DNA from: Planctomycetota bacterium
GTDB lineage: Bacteria > Planctomycetota > UBA8742 > UBA2392
Assembly (NCBI GenBank): GCA_019912315.1
Contig: JAIOJA010000010.1
Location: 1 to 64,000 of the forward strand
Direction of reading: 5' to 3'
Length of the DNA: 64,000 nucleotides
Part shown: positions 8,544 through 16,816 of the stretch, one piece after another
How the letters are laid out: each line of letters opens with the position of its first letter
Numbering within the stretch: position 1 is the stretch's first letter
Program-made: the position numbers and the translations under genes
Notes under the pieces: generated by a model
Database searches by the model: none
What the model was told of the DNA's origin: nothing
The model's input: the letters and a program-made list of their open reading frames with translations, nothing else

Positions 8544-10553
8544 GTGATCAAGCAACCTATGGTCGTTGGCGTCACGTCGATTGTCGGCGAGACCAGGCGA
8601 CCACAGAACATTCCCGAGCAGCCTACGCGGACGGCGGTCGAGATTCGCCTTGACCTCGGCGCGGGGTGGCACCAGGTGTTGAACGATCGTTCGGTGCTTA
8701 CAGAGCGCGTGGCATGGCTCAGCGCCGACATCGACGAAACGTCGCCGCCCCCGGTCATCATCGCCAGTTGCCGTCGCAAGCAGGATGGCGGCGAGTTCAA
8801 CGGCGATGAGAAACAGCGCCTGCAGGTGCTTCAGCTCTGCGGCAAAATCTGCGACTACGTGGACATCGAAAGCGGAGTACAGGCGGATGTTCCACCCAGC
8901 AAGATCCTGCGCAGCTTTCACGACTTCAAGGGCGTGCCGGACTTCGATGAAGTCGCCGACCGCCTGGCCCGGGAAGGCGGCGCCCTGCTGAAGATCATCG
9001 GTACCGCGTCCTGCCTCGCCGATAACCTGAAGGTCCGCGACTTCCTCGACGGTCGCCTCGACGCAACCGCATTCCTGATGGGCGAGTACGGCGTGCCTTC
9101 GCGCATCCTCGCGCTGATGTGGGGCAGCCGCATGACCTACGCGTCTCTGGGCGGCGAGGCGCTGGCACCCGGCATGATAGACTTCCAGCGCCTGGTAAAC
9201 CTGTATCGCGCCGCGCTGATCGAGTCCGACTTTGAGTTGTTCGGCATCACCGGCGCGCACGTCGGGCACAGTCTCAGCCCGGCCTTGCACAACGTCGCCC
9301 TGAAGGAATCCCGGCAACGGCGGGTGTACCTGCCCCTGGCTGCCGCCAGCGTTGACGACTTCCTGGCGTTCGCCCGGGCGACGTCGCTGGTTGGCGCCAG
9401 CGTAACCGTACCGTTCAAGGAAGAGGTGCTGAAGCGCTGCGAAAAACTGGACGAAGCCGCTGAAAAATCCGGCGCGGTCAACACGCTGATCCGCCTCAAG
9501 GACGGCGGCTACCGCGGGCGCAACACGGACGTGCAGGGCTTTGCCGACGATATCCGCGTTGAATACGGCAAGTCGCTGTTCGGGCGCACGGCGCTTGTGC
9601 TTGGCGCGGGCGGGTCCGCGCGCGCCGTGGTTCAGGCCCTGCGCCAACAGCGCGTCGGCGTGCGCATCTGGGCCCGACGCATTGAGCAGGCCGAGGCGCT
9701 GTGCAAAGAACTGGGCGGCGAGCCGATCGCCGATGTCAGCGAGATCGGCGCGCGCGTTGACCTGTTGATCAACACGACGCCGTGCGGGATGGAAGGGGAA
9801 CACGAAGGCGAAATCGCCCTGCCCTGGAGCACGCTGAAGCCCCTGATGGCCCACGACGGGCTGATTTACGACCTCGTCTACGAGCCTGACGAAACACCGC
9901 TGATGAAGAGCGCCGAGTCCGACGGCTTCAGGGCGCTGAACGGGCTTGGCATGTTGCGCCTGCAGGGCGCGCTTCAGGCCGGCATTTTCGGCTACAAGCT
10001 TCACTACGATGTTGTGGAACCCGCGCGCGTACCGGAACACATCTGGCTGGTCGGGTATCGGGGCGCCGGCAAGTCCGCCCTTGCCCGCGAGCTTGCCATC
10101 AGGCTGCGCCGCCGGGCCGTGGATACGGACACGCAGATCGCCCTGCACGAGGGTGTGCCTGTCGCCAAGCTGTTCGAGGAGCGCGGTGACGACGCCTTCC
10201 GCAAGCTGGAACGTGACGCCGTCACCAAGGCCGCGGCGGGCAAGCCGGACGCGATCATTGCTGTCGGCGGCGGTGCCGTGGAGCGCGAGGAGAACATCAA
10301 GGCTATGCGCGCCAGCGGCACGGTGGTCTTTCTCGACGCGCACGAGGAGGCGCTGGTGAAGCGTCTGGCCGGCGACCAGGACCGTCCGTCCCTGACAGGG
10401 CGTCCTGTGCATGAGGAAGTACACGAGGTGCTGCAACGCCGCCTGCCCCTGTATCGTCGGGCCGCGCACATCGACTTCGCGGTGACCGACAAACCCATCC
10501 GGGAGTTGGCTGGCGAACTTGCCGACAAGCTGGCAGAGTTCGGTAAGCTGTAG
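8544..10553 (+). CDS. aroDEK (fusion): Trifunctional shikimate enzyme: 3-dehydroquinate dehydratase, shikimate dehydrogenase, shikimate kinase
   Basis: A 669-residue fusion of three consecutive shikimate-pathway steps. Residues 1-220 are type I dehydroquinase: EIRLDL at 33-38, His126 and Schiff-base Lys150 in LLKIIGTA. Residues 230-490 are AroE: GHSLSPALHN at 241-250, Lys292 in VTVPFK, Asp329 in GRNTDVQGF, NADP loop GAGGSARAV at 354-362 and INTTPCGM. Residues 497-669 are shikimate kinase: P-loop GYRGAGKS at 504-511, DTDTQ at 527-531, AVGGGAV and RPSLTGRP. All catalytic residues checked are present. The GTG start follows GGAG by 6 bases. AroD-AroE fusions are known in plants and some bacteria, and a pentafunctional AROM in fungi; an added C-terminal kinase in a bacterium is uncommon. 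Confidence 0.94.
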   Translation: MIKQPMVVGVTSIVGETRRPQNIPEQPTRTAVEIRLDLGAGWHQVLNDRSVLTERVAWLSADIDETSPPPVIIASCRRKQDGGEFNGDEKQRLQVLQLCGKICDYVDIESGVQADVPPSKILRSFHDFKGVPDFDEVADRLAREGGALLKIIGTASCLADNLKVRDFLDGRLDATAFLMGEYGVPSRILALMWGSRMTYASLGGEALAPGMIDFQRLVNLYRAALIESDFELFGITGAHVGHSLSPALHNVALKESRQRRVYLPLAAASVDDFLAFARATSLVGASVTVPFKEEVLKRCEKLDEAAEKSGAVNTLIRLKDGGYRGRNTDVQGFADDIRVEYGKSLFGRTALVLGAGGSARAVVQALRQQRVGVRIWARRIEQAEALCKELGGEPIADVSEIGARVDLLINTTPCGMEGEHEGEIALPWSTLKPLMAHDGLIYDLVYEPDETPLMKSAESDGFRALNGLGMLRLQGALQAGIFGYKLHYDVVEPARVPEHIWLVGYRGAGKSALARELAIRLRRRAVDTDTQIALHEGVPVAKLFEERGDDAFRKLERDAVTKAAAGKPDAIIAVGGGAVEREENIKAMRASGTVVFLDAHEEALVKRLAGDQDRPSLTGRPVHEEVHEVLQRRLPLYRRAAHIDFAVTDKPIRELAGELADKLAEFGKL

Positions 10554-10585
10554 GGCGCATTGCAGGACTGCCTACCCGGCCGCCA

Positions 10586-11578
10586 ATGACTGAAGTTTTC
10601 GAAATCATCAAATCCATGCCGCCATGGTTCTGGCTGGCGTGGTGGTTTGTTGTGGGCTCGTTCGTTGGCAGCTTCATCAACGTTGTCGTGTATCGCCTGC
10701 CGCGCAACTGCCTCAGCATCAACAACCCGAAGCGCAGCTTCTGCCCGAGCTGCAAAACGCAGCTCAAGTGGAAGGACAACCTGCCCATTGTCGGCTGGCT
10801 TTGGCTGCGCGGAAAGTGCCGCTACTGCGGCGTGAAATTCAGTATTCGCTATCCGGGCGTTGAGCTGGTCACGGCGCTGCTGTTTCTGCTGGCCGCCTGG
10901 CGGGTGCTGTACGCCGACGGCAACATCTCGGACCAGTGGCAGGCTTGGTTGACGGTCTTTCACATTGTGGCGATTGCCGGCGTCATGCTGCCCTGGGGTC
11001 TGATTGACTTCGACCTCACGTACATCCCCCACAGGCTGACGTTCGGCCCGCTGCTGCTGTTTGTGCCGCTTGGCGCACACTACCACGCGCTGAATTGGGG
11101 GCTGGATACGTGGCACAGCAACCCCGGCATGTTCGAGATCGGAGCGCCACAAACTGCGGTGGACCACATCCCCCACCTGCTGTTCCAGTTCGAGCCGCTG
11201 TGGCTGAACAGCATTGCCAGCGTGGCACTGACAGGCGTTTGCGCGTCGCTGGCGCTGTTCTTCATTGGCAAGATCTTCAACGTCGTATTCCGTCGGCGGG
11301 TAAAAGAGATCGGCGGGGAGTCCATTCACCGGGCCGACATCTACCTTATGCTGCTGCTGGGCGTGATGCTTGGCTGGCCCAAACTGATCGCGGCGTTCTT
11401 TCTGGCGATCTTCCTGGGCGCCGGGTTTGGCATCATCCAGATCGCCATGAAACGCGGGCACGGCACGCCCTTCGGGCCGTACCTGGCATTCGGCACCATC
11501 GGCGCCGCGCTGTTCATGGATGTGCTGATGGGCGTCTACAACTGGTATATGAACCTGCTGCAGAACTGGGCGACATGA
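10586..11578 (+). CDS. Prepilin peptidase (A24 family), divergent catalytic loop
   Basis: A 330-residue polytopic membrane protein. The N-terminal helix and GSFVGSFINVVVYRLPR are classical for GspO/PilD. A zinc-type double CxxC follows (CPSCKTQL, then CRYCGVKF; about 53-56 and 79-82). The first catalytic Asp fits GLIDFDLTYIPHRLT (about 140-154). The second, normally GxGD, appears as SIHRADIYLMLLLG, keeping Asp but losing the glycines. A longer insert separates the two than is usual. It would cleave type IV pilin/type II pseudopilin leaders and may methylate them. The last four bases overlap the next gene (ATGA). Confidence 0.85.
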   Translation: MTEVFEIIKSMPPWFWLAWWFVVGSFVGSFINVVVYRLPRNCLSINNPKRSFCPSCKTQLKWKDNLPIVGWLWLRGKCRYCGVKFSIRYPGVELVTALLFLLAAWRVLYADGNISDQWQAWLTVFHIVAIAGVMLPWGLIDFDLTYIPHRLTFGPLLLFVPLGAHYHALNWGLDTWHSNPGMFEIGAPQTAVDHIPHLLFQFEPLWLNSIASVALTGVCASLALFFIGKIFNVVFRRRVKEIGGESIHRADIYLMLLLGVMLGWPKLIAAFFLAIFLGAGFGIIQIAMKRGHGTPFGPYLAFGTIGAALFMDVLMGVYNWYMNLLQNWAT

Positions 11579-12447
11579 GCGACTACGTAATCAGCATCAA
11601 CGGCGAGATGACGGAAGAAGCGAACGCGAAGATCAGCGTGCTCGACCACGGCTTCCTGTTCGGCGACAGCGTCTACGAAGTCGTGCGCACCGTGGGCGGT
11701 AAGCTGTTCGCGGCCGACCGCCACCTGAAACGCCTGCACGGCAGCGCGGGCGCGATTGGCATGACGCTGCAACAGGACGACAACTGGTACCTGGACCTCT
11801 GGCGAAAGCTCCATGCGCGACGCGAGGGCGGCGAAAGTTACCTGCGCGTCATCATCACACGCGGCGTGGGGCAACTCGACCTTCACCCCGCCACCTGCGA
11901 GACGCAGACTGTCATCGGCATCGGCAAGGCGCTGAACCGCTGGCCTGATGAGCACTACGCCCACGGCTGCAAGGTCATCCTCGCGAAGGTCCGTCGCAAC
12001 CCGAAGCAGAGCACGGACCCGGCCATCAAGTCCGGCAACTACCTCAACAACGTGCTCGCGATCATAGAGGCCCGCAAGCAGGACGCCGTTGAGGCGATCA
12101 TGCTGAACGTGAAAGGGCACGTAACAGAATGCACGACCAGCAACGTGTTCATTATCAAGGACGGCGTGGTCAAGACGCCGGGACTCGATGAGGGTCTGCT
12201 TGAGGGGGTGACTCGCGGGTTCATTCTTCAGGTGTGTAGTGAGTTGAAGCTGCCGGTTGTAGAGGGGCAGCTAACCGAGCAGGACATACTGGACGCCGAT
12301 GAAGTCTTCATCACCAGCACCACACGCGATGTCATGCCCGTGGGGTTCATCGGCGATCACAAGGTCAGGCGTACGCCGGGCACGCTTACGATCCGGATTG
12401 CAAACGCATATCACGAACTTCTGCACGACAGCAAGAACCACACATAA
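11575..12447 (+). CDS. Class IV PLP aminotransferase (D-alanine/branched-chain aminotransferase or aminodeoxychorismate lyase)
   Basis: A 290-residue fold-type IV PLP enzyme. The ATG at 11575 overlaps the stop of the prepilin peptidase; an open frame continues upstream but is out-of-frame shadow. Marks are VLDHGFLFGDSVYEVVR (22-38), catalytic Lys152 in AIKSGNYLNNVLA, and CTTSNVFII (186-194) preceded by Glu185. The family includes IlvE, PabC and D-amino-acid transaminases, which short motifs do not separate. Proximity to the AroDEK fusion is weakly compatible with PabC (chorismate to 4-aminobenzoate). Confidence 0.88.
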   Translation: MSDYVISINGEMTEEANAKISVLDHGFLFGDSVYEVVRTVGGKLFAADRHLKRLHGSAGAIGMTLQQDDNWYLDLWRKLHARREGGESYLRVIITRGVGQLDLHPATCETQTVIGIGKALNRWPDEHYAHGCKVILAKVRRNPKQSTDPAIKSGNYLNNVLAIIEARKQDAVEAIMLNVKGHVTECTTSNVFIIKDGVVKTPGLDEGLLEGVTRGFILQVCSELKLPVVEGQLTEQDILDADEVFITSTTRDVMPVGFIGDHKVRRTPGTLTIRIANAYHELLHDSKNHT

Positions 12448-13328
12448 TGGCCCAGCGTCGCCTGCTTGCAGTCGCAAACCCCATTTCCGGGCGCGGGCGC
12501 GCGAAGCGTCTGCTGCCGCAGTTCGCTAGACTTGCGGAAGCCGCGGACGTACAGATCGACGTCACGCTGACTCAGGCGCCCGGGCACGCACGCGAACTCG
12601 CTTCCGCCGCTGGCGACAATGGCTACGACGGCGTAATTGCCGTCGGTGGTGACGGTACGATCAACGAAATTGTAAACGGGCTTGGGGCATACGGATTGCC
12701 CCTGATGGTGATTCCGCAGGGCACGGGAAACGTGCTGGCCAAGGAGTTGCGCGCGTCACGCAAGGCGATGGATTACGTGGATGCTGTGCGCGAATGGCGT
12801 GTCGGCAAGCGGGACCTCGGACGCATGCAGGACGGGCGGCTGTTCAGTTGTTTTGTCGGTGCCGGCTTTGATGGTCAATGCACGCGCGCACTGGCCGAGC
12901 GCGACGGCGCGATCCATATGGCCCAATACGTGCCGATCATGTGGGGCGCGGTGAAGCACTCCGACTTCCGCACGTTGCGGGTCCACAGCGACGGCCAATC
13001 CGAGAACAGCGTAAGCTACGCGCTGGTCAGCATCACACCCGAGTACGGCGGCCCCATGTGGCTGACCGGCAAAGCCCGCCCGGATGACGGGCGCTTTGAC
13101 GTGCTGACCGTGCATGAGCGCATCACACCGCTGTCGCTGCTCAAACTGCTCGCCTTCGCGATGTTACGCCGTATGGGCAGCGCGAAAAGCAGCCGCTTTT
13201 TCCGTACCACCAAAGTTCGCGTCGAGGCGGACGAAGAAGTCCCCATCCAGGTGGACGGGGACTTCGCGGGGTTTCTTCCTGTTGAGTTGGAGGTGCTCCC
13301 GAACGCGTTGAGCTACTTCGTGCTTTGA
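12447..13328 (+). CDS. Diacylglycerol kinase-like lipid kinase (YegS/DgkB family)
   Basis: A 293-residue member of the diacylglycerol kinase catalytic family. It has NPISGRGRA near the N-terminus, the nucleotide loop VGGDGTINEIVNG (about 67-79), PQGTGNVLAKEL (about 91-102) and GAGFDG (about 139-144). These enzymes phosphorylate diacylglycerol, sphingoid or other lipid hydroxyls at the inner membrane; the substrate cannot be read from sequence. The ATG shares a base with the preceding TAA, so it is translationally coupled to the aminotransferase. The 3' end overlaps the converging LysM gene by 16 bases. Confidence 0.9.
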   Translation: MAQRRLLAVANPISGRGRAKRLLPQFARLAEAADVQIDVTLTQAPGHARELASAAGDNGYDGVIAVGGDGTINEIVNGLGAYGLPLMVIPQGTGNVLAKELRASRKAMDYVDAVREWRVGKRDLGRMQDGRLFSCFVGAGFDGQCTRALAERDGAIHMAQYVPIMWGAVKHSDFRTLRVHSDGQSENSVSYALVSITPEYGGPMWLTGKARPDDGRFDVLTVHERITPLSLLKLLAFAMLRRMGSAKSSRFFRTTKVRVEADEEVPIQVDGDFAGFLPVELEVLPNALSYFVL

Positions 13329-13972
13329 TGTCCGGCGGGGATTTTGACCTTCACGCCGGCGCGCAACTTCACGCCCGGGTTGGCGTTGGCGACGTCGTCG
13401 CTGGTAATCCCGCGATCCTTGAAGTGGACGTAGGCGATCTTCCACCAGGAGTCGCCGTCCTTGACGATGTACTCCGTTTCGCTACCCGTACCGGCGCCTG
13501 CTTCCGTGCGCTCCGACACCGGGGCGGGGGCGCCGCCCTTCAGCGCTTCCTTGTTCGGCGGGATCTTGATGGTCTTGCCCGGCACCAGCGTGACGTTGTG
13601 GTTCGCGCGCTCCAGGTCGCTGGATGACAGCTCGCGGTTCTTGAAGGTCACGTGGGCCAGCTTCCACCAGGAATCGCCGTTCTGGACAACGTAGTCCGTC
13701 CAGGGCGCGTCAACCTGGACAGGCTCGGCTTCAGCGGGCGGCAGTGTGTCCAGGTTCGGTATGGGAAACTGTGGGTCCAATTCATCAGGCACGTTCAGGC
13801 GCGCGATATCCGGCGAGCCGACTCGCGCGTCAATTACCTCGGGCGCGAGGACATCCGCCGGGTTGTCCTCGACCAGCACGCGGGCATGGCTCAACACCTG
13901 ATCCCAGATCAGCCCAAGCCCCAGGCTTGCGATGCTGGCTACAAAAATGGCGATCTTCACTCCACGATCCAT
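13313..13972 (-). CDS. Membrane-anchored protein with two LysM domains, 219 aa
   Basis: The start is ATG 13970-13972 (MDRGVKIAIFVASIASLGLGL), preceded by AGGAG; the open frame further upstream is rejected. One N-terminal hydrophobic helix (about 6-22) is an anchor or signal. A linker follows, then two near-duplicate LysM repeats, TDYVVQNGDSWWKLAHVTFK and TEYIVKDGDSWWKIAYVHFK, each closing with a KIPP/KIPA motif. LysM binds peptidoglycan or other N-acetylglucosamine polymers, so a periplasmic wall-binding role is likely. No catalytic domain is present. Confidence 0.88.
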   Translation of the reverse strand: MDRGVKIAIFVASIASLGLGLIWDQVLSHARVLVEDNPADVLAPEVIDARVGSPDIARLNVPDELDPQFPIPNLDTLPPAEAEPVQVDAPWTDYVVQNGDSWWKLAHVTFKNRELSSSDLERANHNVTLVPGKTIKIPPNKEALKGGAPAPVSERTEAGAGTGSETEYIVKDGDSWWKIAYVHFKDRGITSDDVANANPGVKLRAGVKVKIPAGHQSTK

Positions 13973-14069
13973 GCTTGCTCCTGTCTGGCCGACATCGTCG
14001 GCTTTCCGTACTTCGGCAGGCGCGCTTTGCAACTTGAGCCCAAGGGGGCAAACGTGGTATGGCATTCAC

Positions 14070-15287
14070 ATGAAATACGCCACAGCAGACGTTCCCGCCT
14101 GCCCGGGACTGATCAAATCCGTCAATGAGGACTTTCGTGTATTTGAGGTGCCCCTGTACGACTACAGCGGCAGCGGCGACCACACTCTCGTCCACATTGA
14201 AAAGACCGGCATCAGCACGTTTGAAGCCATTCGCCGCATCTGTCGCGAGCTCAAGTTCAACGAGCGCGACGTTGGCAGCGCCGGGCTGAAGGACGCGCGT
14301 GGTGTTACCCGCCAGTGGCTGAGCTTTGAGCACACCAACCCCGAGAGCTTCCTGGCGTTGAGCATTCCCAAACTCACGGTCCTCGAAGTCACGAGACACG
14401 CCAACAAGCTCAAGCGCGGGCATCTGGCCGGCAACCGCTTCGCCGTGACGCTTCGCGACGTTGACCCAGGTAACGTCGCCCACGCGGAGTCCGCCCTTGC
14501 GCTTCTGGCCAAACGCGGCGTGCCGAACTGGTACGACACCCAGCGCTTCGGGCGACGCGGTGAAAACCCGCAGGCCGGGCTTGCCATCCTGCGCGGCGAT
14601 CTTGAGGGCTACTTCAGGACCTTGCTGGGCGGGCACGAATCGGAGCCCGACGCCGAGGTCCGAGATGCCCGCAAGGCCTACGACGACGGCGATATCGAAC
14701 GTGCCCTTGAGCTGTGGCCCCGCCGCATGAACCATGAGCGCGCGGCCTTGAACGCCGTGCTGCGCGACGGCCCAAACTGGAAGGCGCTCAAGAAGCTGCC
14801 CCAGAAATTGAAGCTGTTGCAGGTCAGCAGCGTACAGTCGATGCTGTTCAATCGTCTGCTCGACGCCCGATTTGAGGATTACGACAAGGTGTGGGACGGC
14901 GACATCTGCCGCCTTGCCAACGGCGCCGATTTCGCCGTAGAGGACGCAGGCGCCGAGCAGCCGCGTGCGGCCACACTTGAGATTTCCCCCACCGGCGCGA
15001 TCTTCGGACACAAGGCCCGCCTTGCCGGCGGGCGCGAAGGCGAGCTTGAACAGCAGGTCCTGACAGAATCCGGGCTCACACCCGGCATGTGGGATATCGG
15101 ACGCGGATTGAGTCAGAAAGGCGATCGTCGCCCGTTCCGGTTTGTCGCGTCCAAGGTGGGCGCCGAATACGCGGACGGAGCCCTGAACCTGACTTTCACC
15201 CTGCCGAAGGGCTGCTACGCGACCGTACTACTGAAAGAGATCACGAAGTCCGGCGAGGACCTTGCCTTTTCACGCGATTCGGAGTGA
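14070..15287 (+). CDS. truD: tRNA pseudouridine(13) synthase TruD
   Basis: A 405-residue TruD-family pseudouridine synthase, acting on U13 of tRNA-Glu in characterised members. Catalytic Asp75 is in AGLKDARGVTRQ, the defining motif. NWYDTQRFGRRG replaces the common NYFGxQRFG, and KLKRGHLAGNRF lies before it. A variable insertion (TRUD) domain sits in the middle, and the C-terminal half returns to the catalytic fold (SVQSMLFNRLLD, FTLPKGCYATVLLKEI). The ATG at 14070 fits the first conserved segment; the frame extends upstream without homology. Confidence 0.95.
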   Translation: MKYATADVPACPGLIKSVNEDFRVFEVPLYDYSGSGDHTLVHIEKTGISTFEAIRRICRELKFNERDVGSAGLKDARGVTRQWLSFEHTNPESFLALSIPKLTVLEVTRHANKLKRGHLAGNRFAVTLRDVDPGNVAHAESALALLAKRGVPNWYDTQRFGRRGENPQAGLAILRGDLEGYFRTLLGGHESEPDAEVRDARKAYDDGDIERALELWPRRMNHERAALNAVLRDGPNWKALKKLPQKLKLLQVSSVQSMLFNRLLDARFEDYDKVWDGDICRLANGADFAVEDAGAEQPRAATLEISPTGAIFGHKARLAGGREGELEQQVLTESGLTPGMWDIGRGLSQKGDRRPFRFVASKVGAEYADGALNLTFTLPKGCYATVLLKEITKSGEDLAFSRDSE

Positions 15288-15296
15288 ATTAGCACC

Positions 15297-15803
15297 ATGA
15301 GAACCATGATCCTGATTTGCGGTGTTGTGCTGATGGCCCTGGCCGGATGCAACTCAACGCCGGCGGAAACCACAACCACAGAGGGAAGTCCATTGGAACA
15401 GCTTCGGAATGACATCAAGGAAGTCGCGGCGCGCGATGAGCGCAAGGCTGACACCATCGAAGTACAGCACCTGCTCGTCGCGCACAAGGATGCCGGCATC
15501 GGCGGCGTAACACGCACCAAAGAAGCAGCCGAGCAATTGACGGCGGAGTTGTACGCCAAGATTAAAGACGGCGCCGATTTTGACGACCTCGTGAAAAAGC
15601 ACACGGATGACGCCCATCCGGGCATCTATGGCATGACGATGGTTGGCGGTGGCGATCAAGGCAAGAACATCTATGCCCGCAAGGGCATGGTCGCGGCCTT
15701 CGGCGACGTTGGCTGGAGGCTGGATGTGAACGAAGTCGGTGTCGCACCATTTGACGCGCGCACAAGCCCTTACGGCTGGCACATTATCAAGCGCACGAAA
15801 TGA
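15297..15803 (+). CDS. Parvulin-type peptidyl-prolyl isomerase lipoprotein, 168 aa
   Basis: A lipoprotein signal (LMALAGC, Cys about 19) precedes a single PpiC/parvulin domain. The domain begins IEVQHLLVAHKDA, continues with EQLTAELYAKIKDGADFDDLVKKHTDD and ends SPYGWHIIKR, the usual parvulin close. It would act as a peptidyl-prolyl isomerase or chaperone at the envelope. The Gly-rich GGDQGKNIYARKGMVAAFGDVGW region replaces the usual GDLGWF stretch. The TGA overlaps the next ATG (ATGA), so the pair is an operon with the second parvulin gene. Confidence 0.9.
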   Translation: MRTMILICGVVLMALAGCNSTPAETTTTEGSPLEQLRNDIKEVAARDERKADTIEVQHLLVAHKDAGIGGVTRTKEAAEQLTAELYAKIKDGADFDDLVKKHTDDAHPGIYGMTMVGGGDQGKNIYARKGMVAAFGDVGWRLDVNEVGVAPFDARTSPYGWHIIKRTK

Positions 15804-16816
15804 AGCAGCTCGCGCCCGTGTTCGCGCTCATGCTGATCGCCCTCGCGGTCAGCATGAGCGGTTGCGGCAACGGCAACACCGATGTCCCGATCATTGAGCC
15901 AGGCCCGGACGTCAAGGCGTTCCGCGAGGCCGCCGTCGAGCTTCAGAAGCGCGACGAGCTTGACCTGGATCAGGTGACGATCCAGTACGTTCAGCTTCCG
16001 ACCATGATCGAGGGCAACGCTGAATCCAAGCCCCGACTGCTGGCCGAAGAAGCCGAAGCAAAGGCTGCGGAGTTGTTCAAGCAGGCCAAAGCCGGTGCGG
16101 ACTTTGACCGCCTGGTGTACATGCACTCATACGGCAATCTTACGCCGGCGCAGCGCCCCGGCGCCTTCACGCTGCTGAAAGGTGAGTTGCCTCCGAACCT
16201 TGGCCCCGCCACCTTCCAGCGTGAGCAGCAGGACACCAGCGTCTGGAAAGCGGCCTGGCGTCTGCGACCGGGCGAAATCGGTGCAGTGGAGAAACACCAT
16301 CAGGACAGCCCCGGCGGCTACTACGTGATTCGCAGGCTAAGTGAAGAAGAACGCCTGAAGGACAACCCGGCCAACTTTGACCCGCCGAATGCCCACGTCG
16401 CGAAGTACCGCGAGGACGCCCAAGCCCTGAGCAGCCGCCCTGAGCACAACGCCGAGCGCGTGAAAGTTCAACACTTCGTGATTGCCCGCTATATGTCGGC
16501 GCCTGGCGGCCGCGGCGAGATCCTGCAGCCCGCGGAAGCAGAGATCAAAGCCGCCGAGCTATACGCGCAACTGCTGGACGGCGCGGACTTCTCGGCCATC
16601 GTTCGCGAGTACACCTACGATCATCTGGATGGCGCCCCGCCCGGAGTGTACGTCATGGTAGCCGACGACTCGGAGCTTGAGGGCACCAAGCGCAGCGGCA
16701 TGACGCGCGCGTTCGGTGACGCCGCCTGGCGTCTGGAAGTCGGCGAATTCGGGCCCGTGCTTTACGACCCGGCCCGCAGCTTTTATGGCTACCACGTGAT
16801 CAAACGCCTGGAGTAA
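15800..16816 (+). CDS. Lipoprotein with two parvulin-like domains, 338 aa
   Basis: Signal sequence with lipobox SMSGC (Cys about 22). Two parvulin-like units follow. The first is about 55-180, beginning TIQYVQLPTMIEG and ending GGYYVIRRL. The second is about 215-338, beginning VKVQHFVIARYMSA and ending YGYHVIKRLE. The second is closer to the family and to the neighbouring single-domain protein; the first may be degenerate. A SurA-like envelope chaperone role is a reasonable inference. The 3' end abuts the converging glycosidase gene directly. Confidence 0.85.
   Translation: MKQLAPVFALMLIALAVSMSGCGNGNTDVPIIEPGPDVKAFREAAVELQKRDELDLDQVTIQYVQLPTMIEGNAESKPRLLAEEAEAKAAELFKQAKAGADFDRLVYMHSYGNLTPAQRPGAFTLLKGELPPNLGPATFQREQQDTSVWKAAWRLRPGEIGAVEKHHQDSPGGYYVIRRLSEEERLKDNPANFDPPNAHVAKYREDAQALSSRPEHNAERVKVQHFVIARYMSAPGGRGEILQPAEAEIKAAELYAQLLDGADFSAIVREYTYDHLDGAPPGVYVMVADDSELEGTKRSGMTRAFGDAAWRLEVGEFGPVLYDPARSFYGYHVIKRLE

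Noticed and set aside
8451-10469. A 672-codon open frame on the minus strand opposite the AroDEK fusion
   Set aside because: It is a shadow of high-GC codons on the opposite strand. All three enzyme domains with full motifs lie on the plus strand, and the antisense product is His/Arg/Ala-rich without any motif.
8544-10553. A fungal-type pentafunctional AROM
   Set aside because: AroB and AroA domains are absent and the order differs (AroD-AroE-AroK).
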